Shown piece after piece: positions 1 through 7,137 of a stretch of 8,975 nt of DNA. The translations under genes were made by a program, and so were the position numbers. Position 1 is the first letter of the stretch; every line of letters begins with the position of its first letter. Where the stretch lies: NCBI GenBank assembly GCA_019136935.1, contig JAGVTI010000099.1, positions 1 to 8,975 of the forward strand, in the 5' to 3' direction. The stretch is from Deltaproteobacteria bacterium. GTDB lineage: Bacteria > Desulfobacterota > Syntrophia > Syntrophales > JAAYKM01. The notes beneath the pieces were generated by a model that saw only the letters and a program-made list of their open reading frames with translations, did no database searches and was not told the origin of the DNA.

Positions 1-1192
1 GGGACAGGGTCCGCTCCGCAACGGGAACGTTGCTGTGCAATACCAGGTTTTCCGGCAGGATGATATTGGAGGTTTCCAGGGCGATGCTGCGCTCGATGAT
101 GTTCTCCAGTTCCCGGACGTTCCCCGGAAAGGGGTATTTCATGAGCAGGTCCATGGCGTAAGAGGAGATGTTCCGGATTTCCTTCCCGAATTCCAGGGCG
201 TACTTGCGGATCAGGTGCTTCGTCAGAAGGGGGATATCCTCCTGCCGGTTGCGCAGGGGAGGAATATTGATGGGAATGACATTCAGCCGGTAATAGAGAT
301 CTTCCCGGAACATGCCCTCCTTCACTTTCTCCTCCAGGTTCTTGTTCGTCGCCGAAATGATGCGGACATCGACCTTGATGTCCTCCGTGCCGCCGATTCT
401 CCGGAAGGACTTCTCCTGAACCGCGCGGAGCAGCTTGACCTGGAGCACAGGGGGGAGTTCCGCGATTTCGTCCAGGAAAATGGTGCCTTCGTGGGCGACT
501 TCGAACAAACCGGGTTTATCCGTATGGGCACCCGTGAAGGATCCTTTCATGTAGCCGAAGAGCTCGCTTTCCAGCAGATTCTCCGGTATGCCGCCGCAGT
601 TGATGACGACGAAGGGCTGATGCGCACGGGGGCTGCCGTCGTGGACGGCCCTGGCGACGAGTTCTTTCCCGGTCCCGCTCTCCCCCAGAATCATGACATT
701 GGTCAGGGTATCCGCCACCTTCCTGACCGTCGCGTAGACCTTCTGCATCTCCCGGCTTTTCCCGATCATGCCCATGAAAGACGCGGCGTCTTCGATTTCC
801 CGCCTGAAATCCGCCTCGTCCTTTTTCAGACCCTTTTTTTCCAGGGCGTTCTGGATCACGCTTTTCAGGATTTCGATATCGAAATCCTTTTCCAGGTAGT
901 CGTAGGCTCCTTCCTGCATCGCCCGGACCGCCGATTCTCCGGATGCGTAGGCCGTGATCAGGATGACCAGCGACTCGGGAGACACTTCCTTCGCCGCTTT
1001 CATAAATTCGATGCCGTCCATCTTCGGCATCTTCAGATCGGTGATGATCAGATCGTACTTCTGCCGGCGGCATTTCGCCAGCGCCTTCAACCCGTCTTCC
1101 ACGGACGTTACGTCATACCCTTCCTGGGTCAGAACGATTTCGAGAATTTCCCGGATGCCTTTGTCGTCATCGACGACCAGAATGTTCGCCAC
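1..1192 (-). CDS. pilR: PilR-like sigma-54-dependent response regulator (C-terminus off the left edge)
   Basis: This is an NtrC-family transcription activator that, once phosphorylated by its kinase, would drive sigma-54 promoters such as those of type IV pilus genes. I translated 397 codons from a GTG. Residues 1-120 are a receiver domain with acidic pocket D8/D9/D10, phospho-acceptor D52 in TDLKMP, T80 and K102. Residues about 138-370 are the AAA+ domain: Walker A GESGTGKE (170-177), sigma-54 contact loop GSFTGA (217-222), Walker B GTIFLDEI (236-243), arginine-finger region FREDLYYRLNV (295-305) and the FPGNVREL motif (355-362). The loop is GSFTGA rather than GAFTGA, a variant I recall from PilR proteins. 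The Fis-type helix-turn-helix is missing only because the window ends. GTG is chosen because GGAG lies 6 nt upstream and the receiver domain starts directly there as MANILVVDDD. It lies 14 nt after the kinase gene, so the two form an operon. K102 is followed by D instead of the usual P. Family assignment is firm; the PilR subtype rests on the kinase and the loop variant. Confidence 0.85.
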   Translation of the reverse strand, partial: MANILVVDDDKGIREILEIVLTQEGYDVTSVEDGLKALAKCRRQKYDLIITDLKMPKMDGIEFMKAAKEVSPESLVILITAYASGESAVRAMQEGAYDYLEKDFDIEILKSVIQNALEKKGLKKDEADFRREIEDAASFMGMIGKSREMQKVYATVRKVADTLTNVMILGESGTGKELVARAVHDGSPRAHQPFVVINCGGIPENLLESELFGYMKGSFTGAHTDKPGLFEVAHEGTIFLDEIAELPPVLQVKLLRAVQEKSFRRIGGTEDIKVDVRIISATNKNLEEKVKEGMFREDLYYRLNVIPINIPPLRNRQEDIPLLTKHLIRKYALEFGKEIRNISSYAMDLLMKYPFPGNVRELENIIERSIALETSNIILPENLVLHSNVPVAERTLS

Positions 1193-1198
1193 AGTCTT

Positions 1199-1202
1199 CT
1201 CC
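1199..1202 (-). promoter_or_regulatory. Ribosome binding site of the pilR-like gene
   Basis: GGAG on the minus strand sits 6 nt before the GTG at 1192, in the gap after the kinase stop codon. It decides the non-ATG start, since no ATG lies near the beginning of the receiver domain. Confidence 0.65.
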
Positions 1203-1206
1203 GCCT

Positions 1207-2916
1207 CTACGCCAAGGGAATTTTCACGGTAAATACCGTCCCCTCGCCGACTTTGCTGTCTACTTGAATGCCGCCCCCGTATCCCGCCACGATACGGTTG
1301 ACAATCGCCAGTCCCAATCCGGTCCCCTGTTCTTTCGTCGTAAAGAAGGGATCGAATATCTTTTCCATGTCCTTTTCCTCGATGCCCCAGCCCTGATCGG
1401 AAAAGCGCATCTCGACCCAGCGGCGGCCATCGGGCTCCTCTGAAGCCCGTAGCGCGATAACCATCTTCCCGCCGTCGGGCATCGCCTGAAGGGCGTTCAG
1501 AATCAGGTTCCACAGGAGCTGTCGTATCTCCGCCCGATTGGCCGTAAGCAGGATACGCTCAGGGTATGCCGCTTCGATCTCGATCCCCTCATGCCAGGAC
1601 GGCCCGTATCTGACCGATTCGAGAATGTCATCCAGCAGGGCGGCGACATCGATTTCTTCGTGCACGCCCATGCCGGGCCGGGCCAGGATCAAAAAATCCT
1701 TGATGAAATTCTCCAGTTGATCCTTTCCACGCAGAATGATCTGCAGAAGTCTGTCATCGACGCTGCTCAATTTCAACGTTTTTCGGAGAACCTGGATGGA
1801 GCCGCTGATGGAGGCAAGGGGATTTCTGATTTCATGGGCGAGAATCGCCGCCATTTCACCGATGAAGGCCATCTTCCGGCTCTCCTCGTATGCCCGCTCC
1901 ATTTCCTTGATGCTGGTGATATCCTGGAAAATCAGGATGTTCCCGATTTTCGTTCCGTCGCTTCGCCTCAGGGCCGACAGGGCGCACCCCAGAATCGCGG
2001 GCCGTTCTTCCCTCCCGCGGATCGCGATCTCCACCCTCCTTCTCTTCGCGGCGTCCTCCGATCGAGGCCCGTCCGGCCCGGGGATATCCGCGTATTCGGG
2101 GATAACGGCATGGATGTTTTTCCCCAGCACGTCCCCTGCCGGTAAACCCGTAATTTCTTCGGCGGCCCGGTTGAAAGAACGGATACGATCCTGGAGGTCG
2201 ACCGTCAGAATCCCCGTTTGCACGGATTCGATGATGCTTCGATGCAGCGAATCCAGTTCCGCAAACGCATGTTCCTTTTCCTGCAGGAGCCGGCGTGCGT
2301 GTTTTTCCCTCCCGACCACAAAACTGGCCAAAATGGTGATGATATAGAAAGACAGGATATGGATGAGAACGCGGAAAAAAACATAGTCGCCGTACCCGAT
2401 GCGGTCATCGGGGGTCGTCGCCTCCGGCTGGAGCTGCAAAGACTGAATGAATCCATGGAATTCCAGGTTGACGAACAGGCCGTAGAAGATGCTCGATGCG
2501 GACGCCACGATCAGCCCGCCCCGCCGGCCGAGAAAGATCACCGAATAGATGATGACCAGGGGATACAAGACGGGATAGACGCTTCGGACTCCGCCCGTAA
2601 CGTAAACGAGGCCCGTAATCAGGCATACATCAAGCAGGGACTGCAGATAGATGTGAAATGCGACACGCCTGATATTGCGGATCAGCATCAAATAGACGAG
2701 GGAAAAAAGAAAGGCGAACGTAATCAGCCCGTAGAAAAGCTGCAGGGATGCGACGGCGAAGGGCTCGATAATCCTCGACTCCATGAAAACGGCCAGCACG
2801 AGCAGCACGAACAGGATCATCATTCGTGTAACCACCAGCCAGTAAAGCCGGGAGGCGCTGTCGTCATCCCACAGGGAGGATCCGCTTTTGTACCACTGCA
2901 TGAGATGTTTTTTCAT
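1207..2916 (-). CDS. pilS: PilS-like membrane sensor histidine kinase
   Basis: This is an inner-membrane histidine kinase, predicted to autophosphorylate and pass phosphate to the regulator encoded 14 nt downstream. The 569-residue protein has a short cytoplasmic N-terminus, then about six hydrophobic segments (roughly 25-46, 53-78, 88-108, 111-131, 134-152, 178-202). A PAS domain follows (about 225-340). The kinase core has H-box AHEIRNP with phospho-accepting H361, N-box N474 in NLILNALQAM, G1 box DQGWGI (from D507), F-box DPFFTTKE and G2 box GTGLGLAI (from G531). All catalytic motifs are intact. The six-segment N-terminus beginning with an RLYWLVVTR stretch is typical of PilS, which in Pseudomonas is about 530 residues. 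I chose ATG at 2916; the frame stays open to a TTG at 2937 that would add seven residues. Neither start has a clear Shine-Dalgarno sequence. It is divergent from comEC. Function as a pilus regulator is inferred from domain layout; another sigma-54 two-component system with similar topology is possible. Confidence 0.83.
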   Translation of the reverse strand: MKKHLMQWYKSGSSLWDDDSASRLYWLVVTRMMILFVLLVLAVFMESRIIEPFAVASLQLFYGLITFAFLFSLVYLMLIRNIRRVAFHIYLQSLLDVCLITGLVYVTGGVRSVYPVLYPLVIIYSVIFLGRRGGLIVASASSIFYGLFVNLEFHGFIQSLQLQPEATTPDDRIGYGDYVFFRVLIHILSFYIITILASFVVGREKHARRLLQEKEHAFAELDSLHRSIIESVQTGILTVDLQDRIRSFNRAAEEITGLPAGDVLGKNIHAVIPEYADIPGPDGPRSEDAAKRRRVEIAIRGREERPAILGCALSALRRSDGTKIGNILIFQDITSIKEMERAYEESRKMAFIGEMAAILAHEIRNPLASISGSIQVLRKTLKLSSVDDRLLQIILRGKDQLENFIKDFLILARPGMGVHEEIDVAALLDDILESVRYGPSWHEGIEIEAAYPERILLTANRAEIRQLLWNLILNALQAMPDGGKMVIALRASEEPDGRRWVEMRFSDQGWGIEEKDMEKIFDPFFTTKEQGTGLGLAIVNRIVAGYGGGIQVDSKVGEGTVFTVKIPLA

Positions 2917-2952
2917 AAGAACACGTTCAACGGGCAAATTTTACCGGGTCAA

Positions 2953-2981
2953 TTGACATTGCGAACCGGCCATTGTACAAA
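2953..2981 (+). promoter_or_regulatory. Predicted sigma-70 promoter of comEC
   Basis: A perfect -35 hexamer TTGACA (2953-2958) is separated by 17 nt from TACAAA (2976-2981), which matches four of six positions of TATAAT. Transcription would begin near 2988, about 22 nt before the comEC ATG. The -10 lies inside the palindrome TTGTACAA (2973-2980), which also gives TACAAT on the opposite strand, facing pilS. This is a consensus match only. Confidence 0.5.
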
Positions 2982-3010
2982 ACGGGAACCGATCCGTTCA
3001 CGGCAGAAAC

Positions 3011-5563
3011 ATGAATATCCTTCATACCCTCCGCAAAACCGCAGAAACAGTACGGCAGGAGCCGGTCTTTCTCACGGAACGTCCCCTGATCCCGTTTTTT
3101 ATTTCCTTCGCAGGGGGAATTGCTCTCTGCGACCGCATCATGCTCTCCTGGCTCGTTCCGGCGGCGCTTCTTCTTCCGTTTTTGACGGCCTTGCTCTTCG
3201 CCGTCAGGCGGAATCGGTATACCCTTGCCTTTGTCCTGCTGCAGCTGATCGTTTTTTCTGCGGGTATGCTCTCCATGGCACCTTATTCGAAGCCGCCCCC
3301 GGTCGGGGGGCATCCCCCGGCACGCGGCTCCCCGGAAAAGGCAGTCTATCGAGGCTTCATCGATGAATCCCCCTCCCGCTCTCCAGACCGGATCGAATAC
3401 ACCCTCTCCGGCATCCGCAGCCTTGAAACGGCATCCGGGAAAACCCTTCCGGGGCGGGTCCTCCTGACGGCATACGGACCGGAGACGCTCCAGTATGGGG
3501 ACTACGTGCAATTCCGCACACGCCTGGCAGCGCCGAAGAACTTCAACAATCCCGGCGGATTCGATTACAGGCGGTACCTGATCCGGAAGGATATCCTCTA
3601 TCGGGGATACGTTTCGGAACCGCCGGATTTGATCCTCATCCGGCGCGGCCTGGGCCATCCCGCAAAAATGGGAATCGAATCCTATCGCACCCGGCTCCGC
3701 GACTTCATCAGCCGTCATACGTCCAGGCCGGAGCGGGAAATCATTCTCGCCATGATCCTGGGCGAACAGAAGGCGATTCCCGACGATCTGAAAGAACGGT
3801 TCAACCAGACCGGAACATCCCATATCATCGCCATTTCCGGGTTCAATGTCGGCCTCATCGCCTGCTTTTCGGTCCTGCTCTTCCTGTCCGCCATGAAAAT
3901 CTTCCCGCGCCTGCTTCTGGCATGGAATGCCGCGAAGCTCTCCCTTGCCCTTTCCCTGATCCCAATCCTGCTTTTTACGGGGATCGCCGGCATGGGAATC
4001 CCCGTCATCCGGGCAACGTTGATGGTCGTCATCCTCCTGACGGCCATCCTGATCCGGAAACCGAAGGACATCCTCAATGCTCTGGCCCTGGCGGCCGTCG
4101 TTATCCTGGCCCTGGCGCCTCCCTCCCTGTTCGACCCCTCGTTTCAGCTCTCCTTCGCCGCCGTCGCCGCAATTTTATACATTCCTCAGAAACTGGAACC
4201 CCTGTGGCCGAAACCGGAAGAGGCGGCCGCTTCACGCCTTCGATCCATCACCCGGAAATGGGGAAGAGGGTTCTTTCTCTTTCTGCTGGTGACCGTCAGC
4301 GCGACTCTGGGCACGCAACCGGTCATCGCCTATCATTTTCAACGCCTTTCGACGGTGGTGATCCCCGCGAACATCGCCGTCGTTCCGTTTCTCGGCATCC
4401 TGACGACCCCTTTATGCCTGCTTATCATCATCACCTATCCGCTCTGTGAACCCCTCTGCCTGCTGCTGCTCCAGGGGGCCGTCCAATCTACCAAAATATC
4501 CGTCTTTTTTGTCAATTTATTTTCGTCCATCCCGGGGTCCTCTTTCCTGGTCTCCCCGCCCAATCCAATCGAAATAACCGGGTATTACCTGCTTTTATCG
4601 CTGCTTGTCCTGTTTCTGGCATCCCTCGTCAAGAAACGCCCCGGCACTTCATGGATCCAAACGCGATCCCCGGCCGAAATCGGTTTATGGCTTTTGGGCC
4701 CCTTTATGGCGTGCATCCTGCTGTATGGTTATTTATCGGCACCCCCTTCAAAATACCTTAGGATGACCGCCATCGATGTCGGCCAGGGAAGCTGCACGCT
4801 CCTGCAGATTCCGGGCAACCGGACCATGCTCGTCGACGGCGGCGGCTTCGAAGGAAGCACGTTCGATGTGGGGCGGCACGTCGTCGCCCCCTTCCTGCTG
4901 CGTGAAAAAATACGGAAAATCGATGTCGTCGTCCTGACCCACCCCCACCCCGACCATCTGAACGGCCTCATTTACATTCTCCGCAACTTTTCCGTCGGGG
5001 AAATCTGGACAAACGGCGAACCGGCGCCGTACGAGGCTTACCGGAACCTGACGGAGCTCATCCGAAACCGGAAACTGACCCACCGGATCCTTTACGAGGG
5101 AAAATCCGTAAAGAAAATCGGCGCTCTCCACATCGACGTCCTCAACCCTCCCCCGCCGGTCACGGAAGGCCGGGCCGTGGACTACACATCCGTCAATGAC
5201 CGCTCCCTCGTACTGCGCCTGCGTTTCGGCAAAATCCGGCTGCTGCTGCCGGGAGACATCATGGGGCATGCGGAGGAACGGCTCGCCGCCTCGACCCATG
5301 ACCTGAAAAGCGACATCCTCCTGGCACCCCACCACGGGGGAAAAACTTCCAGTACGGACTCCTTCCTGGACAAGGTCGATCCGCGTCTCGCCATCATCAG
5401 CTGCGGTCTCGATAATCGTTACAAAGACCCCCATCCCGAAGTCCTGCAGCGCTATACCCGAAGGGGAACGAAAATTTTCCGGACCGACCGGAACGGCGCG
5501 GTCGTCCTTCTCACCGATGGAACGTGCATCCGGCACGGGAAAGAAGAATTTCCGACACCCTGA
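3011..5563 (+). CDS. comEC: ComEC/Rec2 DNA-uptake channel with metallo-beta-lactamase-fold domain
   Basis: ComEC is the inner-membrane channel that carries single-stranded DNA into the cytoplasm during natural transformation. The 850-residue length suits the long, three-part form of the family. Residues about 25-200 include two or three membrane segments and the soluble OB-like N-terminal domain (DUF4131 type), ending in NPGGFDYRRYL (180-190). Residues about 235-575 are the Competence domain, a many-pass membrane region, with TGTSHIIAISGFNVG (267-281). Residues about 580-850 are the metallo-beta-lactamase-like domain: DVGQGS (589-594), LVDGGG with D609, the metal-binding HPHPDH (644-649), LPGDI with D749, APHHGG with H774/H775, and DPHP with H808. 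Metal-ligand motifs look intact, so the proposed degradation of the non-transported strand is plausible. The ATG lacks a clear Shine-Dalgarno sequence, but the protein N-terminus looks complete. It is transcribed away from the pilS-like gene and followed by a probable terminator. Without pilus and other com genes in view, actual competence cannot be claimed. Confidence 0.95.
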   Translation: MNILHTLRKTAETVRQEPVFLTERPLIPFFISFAGGIALCDRIMLSWLVPAALLLPFLTALLFAVRRNRYTLAFVLLQLIVFSAGMLSMAPYSKPPPVGGHPPARGSPEKAVYRGFIDESPSRSPDRIEYTLSGIRSLETASGKTLPGRVLLTAYGPETLQYGDYVQFRTRLAAPKNFNNPGGFDYRRYLIRKDILYRGYVSEPPDLILIRRGLGHPAKMGIESYRTRLRDFISRHTSRPEREIILAMILGEQKAIPDDLKERFNQTGTSHIIAISGFNVGLIACFSVLLFLSAMKIFPRLLLAWNAAKLSLALSLIPILLFTGIAGMGIPVIRATLMVVILLTAILIRKPKDILNALALAAVVILALAPPSLFDPSFQLSFAAVAAILYIPQKLEPLWPKPEEAAASRLRSITRKWGRGFFLFLLVTVSATLGTQPVIAYHFQRLSTVVIPANIAVVPFLGILTTPLCLLIIITYPLCEPLCLLLLQGAVQSTKISVFFVNLFSSIPGSSFLVSPPNPIEITGYYLLLSLLVLFLASLVKKRPGTSWIQTRSPAEIGLWLLGPFMACILLYGYLSAPPSKYLRMTAIDVGQGSCTLLQIPGNRTMLVDGGGFEGSTFDVGRHVVAPFLLREKIRKIDVVVLTHPHPDHLNGLIYILRNFSVGEIWTNGEPAPYEAYRNLTELIRNRKLTHRILYEGKSVKKIGALHIDVLNPPPPVTEGRAVDYTSVNDRSLVLRLRFGKIRLLLPGDIMGHAEERLAASTHDLKSDILLAPHHGGKTSSTDSFLDKVDPRLAIISCGLDNRYKDPHPEVLQRYTRRGTKIFRTDRNGAVVLLTDGTCIRHGKEEFPTP

Positions 5564-5586
5564 ACCGCAATCCGCATAAGCGGCGT

Positions 5587-5607
5587 GATTCCGCGCCGGA
5601 ATTTTTT
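5587..5607 (+). terminator. Probable rho-independent terminator after comEC
   Basis: Twenty-four nt after the comEC stop, ATTCCG (5588-5593) and CGGAAT (5597-5602) form a six-pair stem around a CGC loop, with a further G-T pair at the base. A run of six T (5602-5607) follows at once. An alternative stem, CGGCG (5581-5585) with CGCCG (5594-5598), overlaps it. The stem is short but GC-rich at the top. Confidence 0.5.
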
Positions 5608-5867
5608 CCTTCAAATCGCATCCGTTCGGCTATTGTTTTTTTTACGCGCCTATGATAACGATTCTGCCTGAAAAAACGTTCATTTTACGGCAGTTTCGGA
5701 CGGAAAATCGTGAGCGGTCAATACCACGCCTCCACCCGGTTCATCGTCCCGTCAGGCATGAAAAGCACCACGCAATACCGCCGCTGTTCCAATCATCCCG
5801 ATTGGAATGTCACGGTCATGAACCCGTCTGCCGTAGGATCAATATTTCTGGAAAGACAGTTTATATT
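5608..5867 (+). other. hisS upstream leader region, no confident gene
   Basis: This stretch of 260 nt between the comEC terminator and the chosen hisS ATG holds a run of eight T (5636-5643), a weak five-pair stem CTGCC/GGCAG (5664-5668 with 5689-5693) and a strong inverted repeat at 5787-5807. The hisS reading frame is open upstream as far as an ATG at 5652, which would add 72 residues. That ATG has no Shine-Dalgarno sequence, and the added residues (rich in His, Arg and Pro) resemble no HisRS start I know, so I treat it as untranslated. I found no convincing -35/-10 pair. A TATGAT lies at 5651-5656 but has no -35 at the right distance. Confidence 0.45.
5787..5807 (+). repeat. Perfect 8-bp inverted repeat (hairpin) in the hisS leader
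   Basis: TTCCAATC (5787-5794) and GATTGGAA (5800-5807) pair perfectly around the five-base loop ATCCC. No T-run follows, so it is not a simple terminator. It ends 60 nt before the hisS start and could be an RNA structure or a protein-binding palindrome. Confidence 0.6.
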
Positions 5868-7127
5868 ATGGATGCCATTACGGTTGTTAAAGGATTCAAG
5901 GACATTCTTCCCGAAGAAGCGTTCAACTGGCAAAGGGTCGAACAATTCGCCCGGACGATTTTCGCGGATTTCGGCTTCAAGGAAATTCGCGTTCCCATTC
6001 TGGAAAAAACGGAGCTTTTCACCCGCGGTATCGGCGATACGACGGATATTGTCGAAAAGGAAATGTACACCTTTTCCGATCGGGGCACCGAAAGCCTCAC
6101 CCTGAGACCCGAAGCGACGGCCTCCGTTCTCCGGGCCTACATCGAGCACAATCTTTTCAGTCAGAATGCCGTTCTGAGGCTTTTCACCATCGGCCCCATG
6201 TTCCGCCGGGAACGGCCCCAGAAGGGGCGGTACCGCCAGTTCCACCAGATCGACGTGGAGGTGCTGGGTTCGGACGATCCGCGCATCGACGCCGAACTGA
6301 TGATCATGCTTGTCCGTTTCCTGAACGGGTTGGGACTGGACAACCTCAATCTGGACATCAACTCCCTGGGGTGTTCGGCCTGCCGTTCCACGTTCCGGGA
6401 AAAGGTGATCGCGTTCCTCAAAGATACGCAGGACGATCTCTGCGAGGACTGCCGGCGGCGTCTCCACACCAACCCCCTGCGGGTCTTCGACTGCAAGAAC
6501 GAAACCTGCGGTCAGATCATCAAAGACGCTCCCAGCATCCTGGACTTCATCTGCGACGACTGCCGGAATCATTTCGAAAAGGTCAGGTCGTCCCTGGAAT
6601 CCTTCGAACTGCCGTACCGGATCAATCACCGTATGGTCCGGGGGCTCGATTATTACACCCGGACCACCTTCGAGGTAACGATTCCTCAAATGGGATCCCA
6701 GAACGCCGTGGTCGGCGGCGGGCGCTACGACGGACTCGTCCGGGATCTCGGCGGACCGGATATTTCGGGAATCGGCTTCGCCATCGGTTTCGAACGTCTG
6801 ATGGCGCTTCTGCCGCCCGAACAGACGGCCGTTCCCCCGGCGCCCGCGCTGTTTATCGCGGCCTTGGGAAACCAGGCACGGGAGGTTGCATTCCGCCTGT
6901 GCAACCGGCTGCGCCTGAAAGGGATTCCAACGGAAATGGATTACGAGGGGAAAAGCCTGAAGAGCCAGATGAAAAAGGCCGACAAGCTTGGAAGCCGTTA
7001 CGTCCTGATTCTGGGAGACCGGGAGATTGAAACCGGGCAGGGGGAACTGCGGGATATGCGCAGCAGCACCCAGCAGGCGGTCCCCCTGGATCAGGTGGAA
7101 AACCACATCATTCAATTGGAAAAGTGA
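5868..7127 (+). CDS. hisS: Histidyl-tRNA synthetase
   Basis: HisRS joins histidine to tRNA-His in the cytoplasm. The 419-residue protein matches the usual bacterial length of about 420. It begins [15 protein letters not shown], the standard N-terminus. Class II motif 2 is [14 protein letters not shown], starting at F112 with catalytic-type R113. The HisRS-specific signature [12 protein letters not shown] runs from R258, a second conserved segment GGGRYDGL from G283, and motif 3 (GFAIGFERL) includes R310. Residues from about 325 form the anticodon-binding domain. The insertion domain (about 165-235) has four cysteine pairs: C169/C172, C192/C195, C209/C214 and C229/C232. This looks zinc-ribbon-like, and I recall similar patterns in Clostridia and deltaproteobacterial HisRS. 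ATG at 5868 is chosen by alignment with known starts, although the frame is open to 5652 and the nearest purine-rich stretch (GGAAAG, about 12 nt upstream) is too distant to be a good ribosome site. aspS follows after 10 nt, probably in the same transcript. Confidence 0.97.
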   Translation: MDAITVVKGFKDILPEEAFNWQRVEQFARTIFADFGFKEIRVPILEKTELFTRGIGDTTDIVEKEMYTFSDRGTESLTLRPEATASVLRAYIEHNLFSQNAVLRLFTIGPMFRRERPQKGRYRQFHQIDVEVLGSDDPRIDAELMIMLVRFLNGLGLDNLNLDINSLGCSACRSTFREKVIAFLKDTQDDLCEDCRRRLHTNPLRVFDCKNETCGQIIKDAPSILDFICDDCRNHFEKVRSSLESFELPYRINHRMVRGLDYYTRTTFEVTIPQMGSQNAVVGGGRYDGLVRDLGGPDISGIGFAIGFERLMALLPPEQTAVPPAPALFIAALGNQAREVAFRLCNRLRLKGIPTEMDYEGKSLKSQMKKADKLGSRYVLILGDREIETGQGELRDMRSSTQQAVPLDQVENHIIQLEK

Positions 7128-7129
7128 GG
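7126..7129 (+). promoter_or_regulatory. Ribosome binding site of aspS, overlapping the hisS stop
   Basis: GAGG begins on the second base of the hisS TGA stop. It lies 8 nt before a TTG at 7138 but only 2 nt before the in-frame GTG at 7132, so it favours TTG as the aspS start. Confidence 0.6.
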
Positions 7130-7137
7130 TAGTGACT

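Noticed and set aside
35..1267. Long plus-strand open frame opposite the PilR-like gene
   Set aside because: The minus strand encodes a full receiver plus AAA+ domain with every motif intact; the plus-strand frame shows no recognisable family and is a shadow caused by high GC at third codon positions.
2971..2999. Sigma-54 site facing pilS
   Set aside because: A GG-N10-GT spacing exists on the minus strand, but the -12 element has GT instead of GC and the -24 element is not TGGCAC.
2972..3000. Minus-strand sigma-70 promoter for the pilS-like gene
   Set aside because: TACAAT is a good -10, but the -35 at 17 nt (TGAACG) matches only three of six positions; kept as a hypothesis in the findings and not annotated.
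5652..5867. Extension of HisRS by 72 residues to the ATG at 5652
   Set aside because: There is no ribosome binding site, the start directly follows a T-run, and the standard HisRS N-terminus begins at 5868.
5608..5867. T-box riboswitch upstream of hisS
   Set aside because: An ACCGCC at 5776-5782 recalled the T-box tail, but the rest of the TGGNACCGCG consensus and a following terminator helix are absent.
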